Assembly (NCBI GenBank): GCA_022393335.1
Contig: JAJEKB010020725.1
Span: forward strand, 62,001-126,000
From: Macrotrachela quadricornifera
Taxonomy: Eukaryota > Rotifera > Eurotatoria > Philodinida > Philodinidae
DNA: 64,000 nt
Direction: 5' to 3'
The first letter of the stretch is position 1. Each line of letters begins with the position of its first letter. The notes under the pieces are model-generated. The model was not told where the DNA came from. It ran no database searches and saw nothing but the letters and a program-made list of their open reading frames with translations. Positions 11,918 through 23,379 of this stretch are shown here, piece by piece. Position numbers and translations under genes: made by a program.

Positions 11918-12880
11918 CTATGAGAGAATACGTACCTCCGGTATTTGTGGACGAGGGGTCACACTTTCTGGTAAGATTTTCTCAAGATCAATGTGCTTGA
12001 TTATTTGTTGTAAATGTAAGTTTGTAATATGATGTGGACAGCAGCGAAAATGAATGTTGGAAAAACGAGACTTCACCATATTCAGCTCCACCAAACTGTA
12101 ACTAAAATTTCTCCAAACTAGGAAATATTCAGCATTTAGCACCTAGAACGACAATGGGTATGCTTTCATTAAAATATTAACGACTATACCTTAAGTAAGC
12201 AATCGAGCGTTTCAATAAAACTATCTTTTGATAGTATCATTACAGGTAATTTTGATTCCATAGCGAGCTGGAGTTGTTTACCAAATGTTTCTCCTCTTTA
12301 CATCAATACCAACTTCCCCAACACATATAACACGTGGATGAGATAAAGCTTCTCTCATATATAGTTCCATATTTAAATCAAATTGATCAGCATATAGTGG
12401 ATGAATACCACAACATCCGAAAACGACATCATGATTTCAATAACGCGGAATATTTACTCTAATATGCTATATAACGAAGATTCAAAAAAAGGCAAAGCCA
12501 TTCAATAACTGGTTCATGCGGTTGTCAATTTACTTGGTCTTAGATGGTGAGGTGTTGCGTAAACTTGTAGCACATATGCAACATCTATGCCATAATTATA
12601 CAGACGAGCATTATAGCGAAGATACTCAAATATTGATTGGTTGGGTCTGTTTAATCTAAATAATTTTGGAAGTCAATATGCTTAGATAAATCAATAATAA
12701 ATTTATCGAAAAATTCAGAAAGAAACCTACTTCGAAAATAACACATCACGATGGCAATATCCGTCAGTGACTAATAATGTGGTTTTCTCTTCATCGGCGA
12801 ATGAATTCAAAATGCTTTTGATTATGTCCGAGATCTCTCTGTCGATTTCATCACGAGAGAGATGTTTCTGCACATTGACT
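11918..12880 (-). pseudogene. TatD-family (TATDN2-like) metal hydrolase, degraded
   Basis: Reading the minus strand from 12880 downward gives, in separate frames, pieces of a TatD DNase-like protein in the right order. These are TTLLVTDGYCHRD (equivalent to the DTHCHxD metal motif), a segment ending YGIDVAYVLQVYATPHH, then FGCCGIHPLYADQFDLNMELYMREALSHPRVICVGEVGID (the GxHP..GEIGLD core), then GKQLQLAMESKLPVMI, and near 11935-12010 IIKHIDLEKILPES (the usual IPLEKILLETDSP region). Stops and frame changes separate several pieces, and His-rich TatD motifs such as HxRD are lost. Short introns may explain some breaks but not all. I call it a pseudogene; a multi-exon divergent gene is the alternative. 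Confidence 0.65.
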
Positions 12881-13200
12881 AATTATTTTCTCTGCCTGTG
12901 TTCCTTAGTCGTTTGGTCCATTCGGTAATATAAAAAGTTCAAACACTTTCCATACTTAGTTGTTCCTAAGTTGAAAATCATCTCCTTTCTAATTTACCTT
13001 TCCATAATCATCATCAAACAGATATTGTTGCTAACCTGATACATTGTCGTTGTGTTATGGTATATCACTATGACATCTATATCCAACTTTATTTTGTTTT
13101 TTTCGTTTCTTCTTTTCTTTTTTCTTTTAGCCGACGACAGCTGAATTTCTTAGAGAAGGAATTCTGTCTTACACACTCAACGACACCACTAATTATAATC

Positions 13201-14227
13201 ATGATTAATGACGATTTACTTCTTAATTTGGACGAGGATACAAAAACATTTGAACCAGTCACACGAGCTGATATCTCCACATCGAAAAATAATCAAATGG
13301 TTTCATTAGAAGATCTTTTTGATGTGAACTTTGAGAAATATGCTGGTATTGATGATGCAAAACGTTGGTTATTACAAACCATTAATCAATTTGGAACATG
13401 TGGTCTGCGACATGAGAACCAGCTTGACGCTCTATCTTTTTTTATTGACCGATAATGCGTACTTATGGTATGCTGAAAATGTTGACATGATTCCTAATTT
13501 CGAACAGTTCATCAAGTTGTTTCTTCAACAATTCAAATCAGTAGCATCACCACCAACGAGCTCCAGTGTGGGTACGGAAGAATTAACTACTCTAATACCT
13601 GGTCAATTACAATCATCACATTTACAACGAATCGTAACAGATGAAATTTTCAAGAAACCAACATATTTTCACGGATCTCAAGATGATGTACAAGATTGGT
13701 TGGACAGATTGGAACAACGATTTACAATGACACAATGGAATGATGAAAATAAATTACATTGTATATCTATACATTTACAAGATGAGGCTTATCGTTGGTA
13801 GATGCAAACATCTATGTCAATTAAAATGTGGTCTTCATTTAAAGATGCAGTAGTGCGAGCAATTGAAATGGTACAAACAAACAATTAATCAATCCATTAC
13901 ACAATAGTATGAAAAGTTACTGAATTATGTAAAAAAGTTGATCCAATGATGTCGGATTCTTTAAAATTGAAATATTTAATGGCTGGAATTAAAGAATCGT
14001 TAAGAACACATGTTGCTTTACAAGATCCAAAAACAACTGAATCATTTTTATCTTCAGCAAGAAAGGTTGAAGATATATTTGCAATTACAACTGCAGATAA
14101 TGAATCTCTTCCAAATGATACTACTTTAAATGCAACTACTTATCAAAATAAATTCTCGAAGCACACGAGATCGAGACGACGATCGAATGTCTGTTTCAAT
14201 TGTGGTACCCGTTCCTATTTTCAATAA
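13201..14227 (+). pseudogene. LTR-retrotransposon Gag relic
   Basis: Three plus-strand pieces form a Ty3/gypsy-style Gag. The first (from ATG 13201) ends in LLQTINQFGTCGLRHENQLDALSFF. The second (13456-13801, another frame) includes TDNAYLWYAEN, then a repeat of the same module: YFHGSQDDVQDWLDRLEQRF..WNDENKLHCISIHLQDEAYRW. The third (13946-14227) ends with a nucleocapsid knuckle start, VCFNCGTRSYFQ, that stops before the His and final Cys. The relic is broken by a frameshift near 13440, a stop at 13799 and a loss around 13860-13940. No pol follows, so the copy is dead. Whether it belongs to the family at 61384-63692 is unknown. Confidence 0.7.
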
Positions 14228-14658
14228 AGAAAGCATTGGTCGATGGTGTTGTTTCCAAAATCTTACATGGCAACCCGTCGACATTAAATACGTTATTGTT
14301 ATATCTTGATGTTATTTCTCGTTTCCATTACCAATTGTAAGAAAAATTCTTCGATTATACAATATCGATTATTTTTTGTTATCTTTTTCATATATATGTT
14401 TCATTGAAAAAAGAAGAAGCCAATTATGTTCTGATCGAACTCGCCTATCCTCTCCTTATCTATATCACGAACGTAACAGGATTGGAATAAGAATTGAGTA
14501 TATATAAAGAGATACATGACATTTTTTGTACATTCCATTTATATTCTTTTCTAAACCATCATTTCTGTGTGCACGATTTATCACTATTTTCGGTGGTATA
14601 AATACTGCTGGTTATTTCGTTTAAAACAATCACTCGATACAAAGCACACACACAAACT

Positions 14659-14958
14659 ATGAACCAACAACCAACGAAACAAAGCACCTCGATACTCATC
14701 GATATAGACGAATATTTGGAATTATTAGGTGAACAAAAAGCCGCTCATGTCAATATTAAAGGTGATCAAACAGCAAAGAAGCTGGTATTGACACTAGTGA
14801 TGAGAAAGGTAAATAATTTCTGTACAATAATCATCTTTCAATCGTTTTCTTACTCGTAGGTGGTGGCGGTTCGTGAATTGTTGCGAAAAAAATATCACCT
14901 TCCAACAACAACACCCACCACAACAACTAAACAACAACAAAGAAGGAGTGCAAGTTAA
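14659..14958 (+). CDS. Small hypothetical gene, two exons
   Basis: ATG at 14659 opens a 50-codon exon (MNQQPTKQSTSILIDIDEYLEL..). It ends at a good donor (AAG|GTAAATAATT) at 14809. The 51-bp intron closes at TACTCGTAG (14859). Exon 2 (14860-14958) continues in frame as VVAVRELLRKKYHLPTTTPTTTTKQQQRRSAS and stops. A TATA-like element (GTATAAATAC) lies at about 14597. The product is 82 residues, basic and Thr/Gln-rich at the end; I do not recognise it. A Lys/Ser/Pro-rich open stretch at 14975-15311 in another frame may be a further exon or relic. Confidence 0.4.
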
Positions 14959-16955
14959 TTATTACTTGCATCGTAGAAAGTAAACCAAGTCCATCATTAA
15001 AGGTGCCACCACTTGTACCACTACCTTCATCATCATCAATAACAGACACTGTAGTGGCACAAAAAAAAGAAACAAAACTAAAAAAAGAAGAAGCAGAAGC
15101 AACAGCTCCACCAAAGAAAAAAATTAAAACCAGTACCAAAAGTGGTGTATTGAACGGAGAGGTGTTCAGAACATCGCGTCTGCTGCCAGGTTCGTACGTC
15201 CTCCAACGGATAGTGGTGATGAAGAAGAAGAGGGAAAGTCCGAACACTTGGCAGCATATTATTTTAATTGGCATTTCAACCGTGCCATTCACTACACGTG
15301 GCAGAATTTGAATATTCTCATTTGTGTGATATTGGTACGAGCTATTTCAAAACGAATAACTAGAAATCACTTACAAAAAAACTATATTTATGGACAATAG
15401 TCTTACCTTGTTCATTTTTTATATTTCATTGTTCCTAACAAGATGGCTCAAGTAATTCTTTGCCGTTATGCTAACGTGCACTTATTCAATCAACAAACGA
15501 TGGCATCGCACAATATCTCTGTGGTCATCAAGAACACGAATTATGTTATATTACTCATCACCCCCATAACCAAACATGTACTATATGTAATAGTTTTTCC
15601 CATACTGTGCATTTTCATTAAATTTCAATAAATTGTTGTTTTCGTCTTTCCTTTTCTAAATCTGAATAGAACAATATCACGGCTGAACTTTTACAAATAA
15701 TCTACTTACTGTTCATTTTCTATTTCTAGATCGAATCTCTATGATACGGTATTGTGGTCATGTTCATGTAAACTCTAGAATTACTTTAGCTACTGTTTTT
15801 AAAAGCAACACTTACTTGTCATTAACAATCTACAAAAGAAAATTATATATAAAAAATAAAGGCAAATAAACATCTATCTACAATGAGAACAAAAACTAAA
15901 ATGAAAGTAGAAAGAGAATGGGTCTACATGAGAAAAGGTAGGTGTTAAGGGTTGTACCAGTAACTTCTTTTTTCGTTACATTTCATTTCTCTTTGTTTTC
16001 CTTTTCTCCTCTCTTTTCTTTCTTTTCTAATAGATAGATATAAACTCATTTCATGTGTTTCAGAATGTAAAAAAAATAAAAAAGCTCAATTTCTTTCAAA
16101 ATTAACCTGGTCCCAAAAAATTAAAAAAGAAGGGTTTCGATTGAATCAAAAAAAATCTTCATATATCTTTCTATATGAAACAAAGAAAATTGAACACGCA
16201 AACAACAAAAAAACTCAAAAGAACACGATAAATATCAGATATTCCATGATTGTCTCCGTCATTGATCAAAAGACTCCGGTTGTTCGATTTCAACTGGAAA
16301 AATGAACATTTAATAGTTCGAAACGTCGTGATCTGAAATGAGAAACAGCAATAAAATTTCATTGAAGAAATAAATGCACCACTGATCAATTATTATTGTC
16401 GTCATTGTCGTACTATCGCTACCGTTCATTTTCTATTCATAATATAACAAGTTTCATCGTATTTCACATTTTGAATCCCACAGGGATTGCGCTGAAAGCT
16501 TTTCAGAATATCAGCTAGTTTGCGCTTTTCTTCCTTCTTTTTCTTTCCATATTCTTCCCTTTCGTTCTGTCTCCTCTTTGGTATCATTCCCCCCTTCTTT
16601 CAGTTCATTAATTCCATATTTACTTATTGTCGTTTTATCTACTAACTTAGTACAACCTCATTGGAATGTACCTTTTTTATTTGTATGCGTATACTGCAAA
16701 TAGTGATATATAACAATCAGCCACGAATCCTTAAGGTACTGATTGTTATCACTCCCGAATGCCATAGTGAAGAAAGCGAAATTTAAAAAAAATATACCAT
16801 TGCAACAAATTCTCCGGTTACCGATCGAGCCTTACAAAGATTGTTGTTTCTCTCTTTCTTTATCTTTTTTCATGAAATATGATAGTACATTAAATTCTAA
16901 TATAAATTCTCATCGATTTGTTTGTTATTATTCATAAGATTGTTTTGTATTCTAA
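14959..16955. other. Intergenic, weak coding-like stretches only
   Basis: Bases 14975-15311 are open in one frame without an ATG and rich in Lys, Ser, Pro and Thr. The rest (15312-16955) is AT-rich with poly-pyrimidine runs (about 15960-16030 and 16520-16600). I see no recognisable domain on either strand. Confidence 0.4.
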
Positions 16956-17615
16956 ATGTATAGTACTTTTTGCATTTTACCTCTTCTCGTCTTTTTTGGT
17001 ACTATTGGTGGAAGTCTACAACGTCCATCATCATCGGCCAAAGCAGATGCTAAGGACATAAGTGATTTAGTGGAAAAGGTCGGATCTTTACTTCCGAAGG
17101 ACCAGAAAACTATCACAAAACTGAAGTGCCAAGTTGCTAAACAATGCTGCCCACCTAAAACTTATTCTAAGGTTTTCGATATTTTATTGGTGCACAATTT
17201 TACTCATAATACACCTGCTGAAGTGGGTACTATATGTCTGAATTCAGCTGTTCATGATGTTATAACTAAAAAATGTTCACCAGCACTGAAACTGATTCCG
17301 TCATTACCATCATCATTGAAAAAGAGCAACGGTAGCAAATCTTTTGATCCAGAATTTTTTGCAGCTGCTCGAAAAGTAACACAACATAGTTCCATATACT
17401 TTGATTTTGAAAAGACGGTTCTTCGCATATGCAATCCAAAGGAGATCTTTGCATATGAATGTGTGTCGAATCGAAAATTGATGCAATCATGTATCAGCAA
17501 AGTTCTTCATCAAAAGGCTGGTTCTAATAATAAAAATGTTAATTCGGATTATGGCAAAACAATCAAAACAGCATTCAGTGATATGCATGAATTTTTCAAA
17601 AAACAGCTTAATTGA
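16956..17615 (+). CDS. Secreted Cys-containing protein of unknown function
   Basis: A single-exon ORF of 219 residues starting at ATG 16956. Residues 1-20 (MYSTFCILPLLVFFGTIGGS) form a clear signal peptide. The mature part has about eight Cys residues, including CQVAKQCCPP, TICLNS, KKCSP, RICNP, YECVSN and QSCISK, suggesting a disulfide-bonded extracellular protein. The C-terminal half is Lys-rich. I recognise no family. A poly(A) signal AATAAA follows at about 17713. No neighbour hints at its role. Confidence 0.65.
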   Translation: MYSTFCILPLLVFFGTIGGSLQRPSSSAKADAKDISDLVEKVGSLLPKDQKTITKLKCQVAKQCCPPKTYSKVFDILLVHNFTHNTPAEVGTICLNSAVHDVITKKCSPALKLIPSLPSSLKKSNGSKSFDPEFFAAARKVTQHSSIYFDFEKTVLRICNPKEIFAYECVSNRKLMQSCISKVLHQKAGSNNKNVNSDYGKTIKTAFSDMHEFFKKQLN

Positions 17616-18368
17616 TTTACTATGTATAGAATATAAATGATTTTAATTTAGATTTAGATTTTATGATGGTAGTGTGAAACATATTTAAACTATTTTATGA
17701 TTTTATTTGAAATAAAATAATATTGATAAATTCAAAAAGTATCGAAACATGGTTTTTTCATACTATTCATTCTTAAGAATAGCACAACGTCGTATAAGGT
17801 TTTCTAATGAACGTTGTTGTAAAAGACTTCGCACAAAAATGTTTGTTCTTTTTTTGAACCCTTGCAATGGAGCTGTTCGAACTGTAAGTTGAATTTACCA
17901 GATATTTTTACATCAATAGAAAGCCCTCACCGCCAAACTAACATGGTTAAAATATTAGCGGCTGAAGCTTCTTAATAGAACTAAGATCAACCTTAGTTTT
18001 GATGTTTTCTTTTGTTAACAGAATTTTTTTTCTTCTTCTTTGTATTCTCTTTCCTTTAATTTTAAAAATTTATGAACACAGCTCTTATATAAACAACATA
18101 CGGAAGATGAACCGTACTTTCAGAGAAACAATACTTAAAAAACTGTACCAGTACATATAACTTTGCATTGATGCGTAAAAATACATTTTTTAAAAACCAT
18201 TTGATACTATGAAAAATTGACAATTTAGCACGGCAAAAGAAGAAAAACTTTTGAAAAACACTTTTTCAATTCAAAATAAAAGACCTTTTTAGTGTATTAA
18301 AAATGAATATTTAAATACTTTTTTTAGACGAGAAATTTTACTTTTCTACTTTCAAATCATTTCAAATA
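17616..18368. other. Intergenic
   Basis: Contains the 3' UTR and AATAAA of the preceding gene and the AT-rich upstream region of the PAN/LamG gene. Nothing else is seen. Confidence 0.6.
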
Positions 18369-20188
18369 ATGTTATTTCAAGTCATTCTTCTCTTATTTGG
18401 TTGTCATTTATCGGTAACAACAATTTCTCTAACTAAATATGAAAATGTTCAAATTATTCCAAATAATAGTTTTCAATTGATTAATCTGTTAAATGTTCAA
18501 TCACAAGATGAATGTATTTGTAATTGTATTCTGAATAAAACTTGTTTAACAGTGAATTATTTCGGGATTAATAAAACTTGTTTATTATTTTCTTCGAAAT
18601 TTCAAATAGAAAATTTACAATTGGTAACCTATATGATAAATGCTGTTGTTTTCATTTTACCAGATGGAATTACTTCAAGTAAATAAAGTTACATTGATTT
18701 TCTATAATTATTTTAATTTTCTCAATAAATTTTAGCAACTTTAACATCCAGCACAACTACAACTCCTGCAAGTAAATAATACTTATCATGAAGAGAGTGA
18801 GGATGAGGGTAAAAGGATAATTTTTTTCTAGCAACAACAAGTAAAGTTTGTGGATATTCATGTGTGAATACAACAATATCAACATTATCACGTGTCGCAT
18901 TTTATACATTTGATAATAATACATTTGATAGTGTTGGTAATTATTCCATGAATGGAATATTATCTCCAACCTATGTACCTGGATGGATTGGTTCAGCAAT
19001 TAGTTTTCAATATAATTATCAACAATTTCTTTCAACATCTTATATTCCACTTAATTCTCGTTCATTTACAATTGATTTCTGGTTTTATTCAACTGATGTA
19101 ACAAGTATTTGGGATTTTAGTTTTGGAGGTGAACAACAATCTTCTTCAAACAATAGATGTTTATTTTTGAATATTCGTAATAAAGTTCTTTTTATTGGAT
19201 TTTATGCTGCAGATACAGCTGGAATAACAACACTTTCAATAAATCAATGGTATCATGCAACATTTGTGTATGATTATAGTATCAAACAACAATCGATATA
19301 TTTAAATGGTTTATTAGAAAAAAGTTCAATAGTTAATAATCATTTATTAGCAACAACGGGATCATTTACAATAGGTGGAGCATATATTGGTGGTAGTACA
19401 CGATCGAGTGTATATTATTCCGGTTATATTGATCATTTTAGTATTAGTTATCGAGTTAAAACATCATGTGAAATATATCTTTCTGCAATACTTGCTTGTT
19501 ATTTTTCATTGGATTCGTTTCCATTGATTATTGATTCTGGACCAAACTTTTTAACAGCAATTAATAATGGAGGAATATCAACGATAGGTCGAGTTAAACA
19601 AGCAATACAATTTTCATTCTCATTATCTTATGTTACTATTAACGGAATAAGTGCTTTATATTCGAATAATAGTGATTTTACAATATCTATGTGGATTAAA
19701 CCAGATAATATTAGTAGAGATGCAACTCTCATTCATGCATCAACACAATCAGATGGTAATAATATTATTATTTCAATTTTTATTTATTATTTATTAATTA
19801 TATTTTAGGAAAAGATGATTGTCTTGCATTATGGAGTTTAGCTTCAAATGGTAGAATAACTGTTAATCTTATTGATTCATTAAATAATTTAGTTACAGTA
19901 ACAAGTTCTTCTACACTATCCGTGAATACATGGACACATATTGCTCAAGTATATAATTCAACAAATGGAAATTCTTTATATATTAATGGAGTACTTGTAG
20001 CAAATGTCGCTATATCGACACGTCGATTAATTGGACCATATATTATTCTTGGAGCATCACCAATGAATACGAGTTCTTGTAAAGCAGGATCGATTTCTAT
20101 GGGACAATTCTTTGGTAGCATCGATGAATTTTATGTATTTGGACGAGCATTAACATCAGCTGATATTTGTCGTCTTGCCAATCCTTGA
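18369..20188 (+). CDS. Secreted PAN/apple-like and double LamG-domain protein
   Basis: Four exons: 18369-18678, 18736-18771, 18832-19755, 19809-20188. All three introns (57, 60 and 53 bp) are GT..AG and phase 1, and the exons sum to 550 codons, so the model is firm. Residues 1-18 are a signal peptide. Residues 19-105 hold a small PAN/apple-like Cys module (DECICNCILNKTC..NKTCLLF). A 36-bp mini-exon adds a Thr/Ser linker. Then follow two concanavalin A-like LamG domains (LamG_3 type): the first has FTIDFWFYS and INQWYHATFVYD, the second FTISMWIKPDN, VNTWTHIAQVYN and GSIDEFYVFGRALT. Such proteins are extracellular and bind glycans or matrix; the ligand is unknown. Confidence 0.85.
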
Positions 20189-20680
20189 TTTTTTTCATTA
20201 ATCGTAAATTATTCTTCTTATTGACAACAAAAAAGAATTTAAATCTTTCAATATAATATCTTTAATAAACTTTTGAAAATATAATTTGCATCTGTAGGTT
20301 TTTCTTCAGGGTGAAGATATCGTAGATAAAGTTTATTTTAAAACATGTCTTCTTTTCTCTAAAATAACCGTGAATCTTACTAAACAACGACACCTATTTA
20401 CAGAATTGAAAACATCCTTGGAGGCTGTAAGACGAAGAAAAAAAAAGATATTTTTCTGGAGCATTCAAAGGAGCGCTATTCTAGTGATTAGAAGACCTTA
20501 CCAGGACTTAGAAGGTATAGTTTTCCTTTGGCGTTCTGTTGTCTATCACTGTTGATGACATGACGGTGAAGTAAACGATATTTTAATTTTCTTTCTCTTG
20601 AAAAGTTAGAGAACAAGAGTAACTTTATTCTTTCGAAACAAATAGTGTCGTTCCTTTGTTCGTGTTATTCAATCATGTTC
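20189..20680. other. Intergenic between convergent genes
   Basis: Space between the 3' ends of the LamG gene (+) and the GST gene (-). AT-rich; a possible poly(A) signal AATAAA lies at about 20263. No gene is seen. Confidence 0.5.
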
Positions 20681-21583
20681 TCATGTCATTTGTTGAACAG
20701 TTTTCCATGCTGATCGCGATGATATTCGATCCCACCATTTTTTCACGTTTGGTCGTGATTCAATCAAATCACCATCGCCTAATTTGATCAGTAATGCACA
20801 AAACGGTAAATGAAACAAGTCAGCCATGGTATAGATCTACAACATATATTAAAAAGCATGAAAAAATGCAATGTTTAATTCGATAGGAGAATATCGGGCT
20901 CACCTGCCCAGCCACATACGGTTGTTTGGATAGGATTATTTCATACACGTTTAATTTCGCTGCTAATTCTTCTCTAAATTGCGCTATTTTAATTTCGTCT
21001 GGCTCGTCTCGACCTAATATTCTTTTTTGATACAAGAAGATTATATTTATTAAATAAGAAGACCTCTGTCTGTTCATGTTTACTTCTTGACAAATTTTTC
21101 TCTAACTATTCCACTTGCACCTGGTTCGAAATTGAATGCTTCAATATTCGCCGCTTGTTCAAACAGAAAACGTGCTTTGAAATCTTTACTTGGGAACAAT
21201 TCTGTGCCTTTGTCCTTATATTTCTCTTCCAAATACCGGCAGATAGCACGTGATTCTACAAATCATTCATCTCTGTACATGTTACCACAATATTCCTTCG
21301 TTTACGACTCACCGTAGATTTTGAAACCATCCGTATCGATCAGGACAGGAAAAAGACCAAAAGGTTGCAAGCCTTCAAGATATTGTCGTGACTAAAATTC
21401 AGATACAACAAATCAAATTTTGAGGATGATTTTACTCCGTCTCTCGCTCACTTTATGTTCACTTTGCATGAAGTTGATTGGTTTTAATTCATATTTGAGA
21501 CCTTTTTCTGCGAGAACAATCAAAACACGTTGTGTATTCGGTGATAACAGAACACCATACACAACGATACCATCTGTGGATGT
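20681..21583 (-). CDS. Glutathione S-transferase, phi-class-like
   Basis: Five exons on the minus strand: 21452-21583, 21313-21391, 21084-21255, 20904-21021, 20681-20836. The introns are 57-67 bp and in phase, giving 218 residues. The N-terminal thioredoxin-like half reads VYGVLLSPNTQRVLIVLAEKGLKYEL, with a Ser in the active-site position, then LQPFGLFPVL and ESRAICRYLEEKY (the glutathione-binding Glu-Ser pair). The C-terminal half has EELAAKLNVYEIILSKQPYVAGQ, YTMADLFHLPF and RPNVKKWWDRISSRSAW. It conjugates glutathione to electrophiles in the cytosol. The closest pattern is the phi class of plants, fungi and bacteria, unusual for an animal. The start codon is not in this exon: TTTAG|ACATCC suggests one more small 5' exon upstream. 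Confidence 0.88.
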
Positions 21584-21675
21584 CTAAAGAACAACAAACC
21601 ATCGGCCAATTCAATACAAAATCAATTGATTCTTATTGGCGTATTCGTGAAGTTGCATGGTACTGCACCCATTGC

Positions 21676-21996
21676 TTATCGTGTTCCAGAAGTAAATGTC
21701 AATCTGAAACGTCGACAAGAGTTTATATAAATCGTCGGAAAAAAATGCCTTGTCATACCTTTTTTTTGTATGTTAACGTCATGAACAGACTCATTTGTTC
21801 CATTCAAGATACGAGTAAAATAGTTATGTATCTGTAACTCAGAATAGTTAAGCCAATGAAAAACTTCTATGGCTTCGTCTATCCACCCACGAGCATCGTC
21901 ATCATTCATTGAGTAGTATGATAAAGCATTTTCCCTCGTTATATATATGAAATCTGGTGTGGACAGATGAGAAATACATGAATTTGCCTCTCTCAC
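21676..21996 (-). CDS. Uncharacterised ORF upstream of the GST gene
   Basis: An open frame with SMNDDDARGWIDEAIEVFHWLNYSELQIHNYFTRIL looks protein-coding and faintly like a helical GST C-terminal domain of the kind attached to tRNA synthetases or elongation factors; this is not secure. A good donor/acceptor pair (AAAG|GTATGAC at about 21750 and TTTCAG|ATTG at about 21697) could splice it onward. The downstream frame closes quickly. It may be a remnant or 5' exons of a separate gene on the same strand as the GST. Confidence 0.35.
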   Translation of the reverse strand: MREANSCISHLSTPDFIYITRENALSYYSMNDDDARGWIDEAIEVFHWLNYSELQIHNYFTRILNGTNESVHDVNIQKKGMTRHFFPTIYINSCRRFRLTFTSGTR

Positions 21997-22147
21997 TACT
22001 GCTGACTACACTAGGAAAAGGGTAGGTGAAAGATGAGCACACATGTAAATACACCCCACAAAAAACAAAGTGAAGAGTATCATGCTAGCAGAAAGAAAAT
22101 TGCATTGAACAAAGAAAATAAGTAGTTTCTTGATTAGGAAGATTTTT

Positions 22148-23379
22148 TCAGTAGCGCATGAACTTTTGTATTCGATGATTTAAGGAATCTGCGACGTATA
22201 AATTAAGTTGACCATCAAGTTTTACTGACCAAGGTCGATTCAACAGAGTCAAATTGTTTCCAGAAATACCTGTCATACCAGCAATTGTTATTGCATCCGT
22301 CTCACCAACCATAAAAAGTTGGATTCGATGATTATTTCTATCAGCAACATACAGATTACCCATATGATCAAATGTCATGTCAATAGGATAATACAGTAGA
22401 GACGATGTATTGCCTGATGTTCCATTAACAGCACCAGCGAGCAATATCCAAGTACTAGAACCTAGTATCCAACGGACAATATTCTCGCCAAAATGATTAG
22501 CAACGACAAGACTATTCGAGAGTGAATCAAAATACAATCCAATAGGATTGTAAAGTTGTGTATTGTTTATTCCACCTCCATTTCCACCAGCAACTACGTT
22601 GCCAAACAACGCATCTTTTGAATAGCTCATCACCCTATGATTACCAGAATCTGCTATATAAAGGGTGCCATCGTTCAAGTTCTGTGCAATACCATATGGA
22701 ACGGTCAATTGATTACTTAAGTTTCCCACAGTACCTTATACAAAATAAATTTTCATGAAATATAAAAATAGTTTATTCTAATTCATTCAACTTACCCGTA
22801 CCGGCGATCATCTTTCCTGACGAAGCACCATTCATCCAAAATTGAATTCGATTATTTCCGGTGTCTGTTATATAAAGATTTCCATTTGCATCGACTAAAA
22901 CACGAGTTGGCGCACGCAGATAATTTGAAGTACTGCCCATTGTTCCATTTGCTTGTCCAGCAGCTGTCATAACAATTGATGATTCGATCAAATATTTTTG
23001 AATACGATGATTATTTCGATCAGCAATATAAAAAGCAGTTGGATAATCTAACGTCACATCCCACGGTGTATTCAGCTGATTGCTGGCATTACCAGGCACA
23101 CCGCCCACTCCAGCAATAGTAATACCGGTTTTATTCCAACGAAGTACTGGTACAGTATCTACAAAATTATAAGAGAAGTTTTCTGATAGAATATGTTGTC
23201 GAATGAATTATCGCACTGTTGACTGTGTTTGTTTTTGAAGAAACTTTGATTAAAAGTATTGTTACGATCGCTGCAAAAATGAATATCAAAATCAAACCAA
23301 TCATCAATGAAGAAATCTGACATTGCCATGTGCAGCTACCATACAAATAAATGACAATATTCATAAGAAAATAAAACAT
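22148..23379 (-). CDS. NHL-repeat membrane protein
   Basis: Three exons: 23217-23379, 22796-23158, 22148-22734, with introns of 58 and 61 bp in phase, giving 370 residues from ATG 23379. Residues about 24-46 (SLMIGLILIFIFAAIVTILLIKV) form one signal-anchor helix, so the bulk should be extracellular (type II). The rest is a six-bladed NHL propeller: repeated units like PWDVTLD..FYIADRNNHRIQKY, APTRVLVDANGNLYITDTGNNRIQFW, PYGIAQNLNDGTLYIADSGNHRV and PIDMTFDHMGNLYVADRNNHRIQLF. NHL propellers bind proteins, glycans or RNA; here an extracellular ligand is likely. Proteins of this plan are common in rotifers. Confidence 0.85.
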
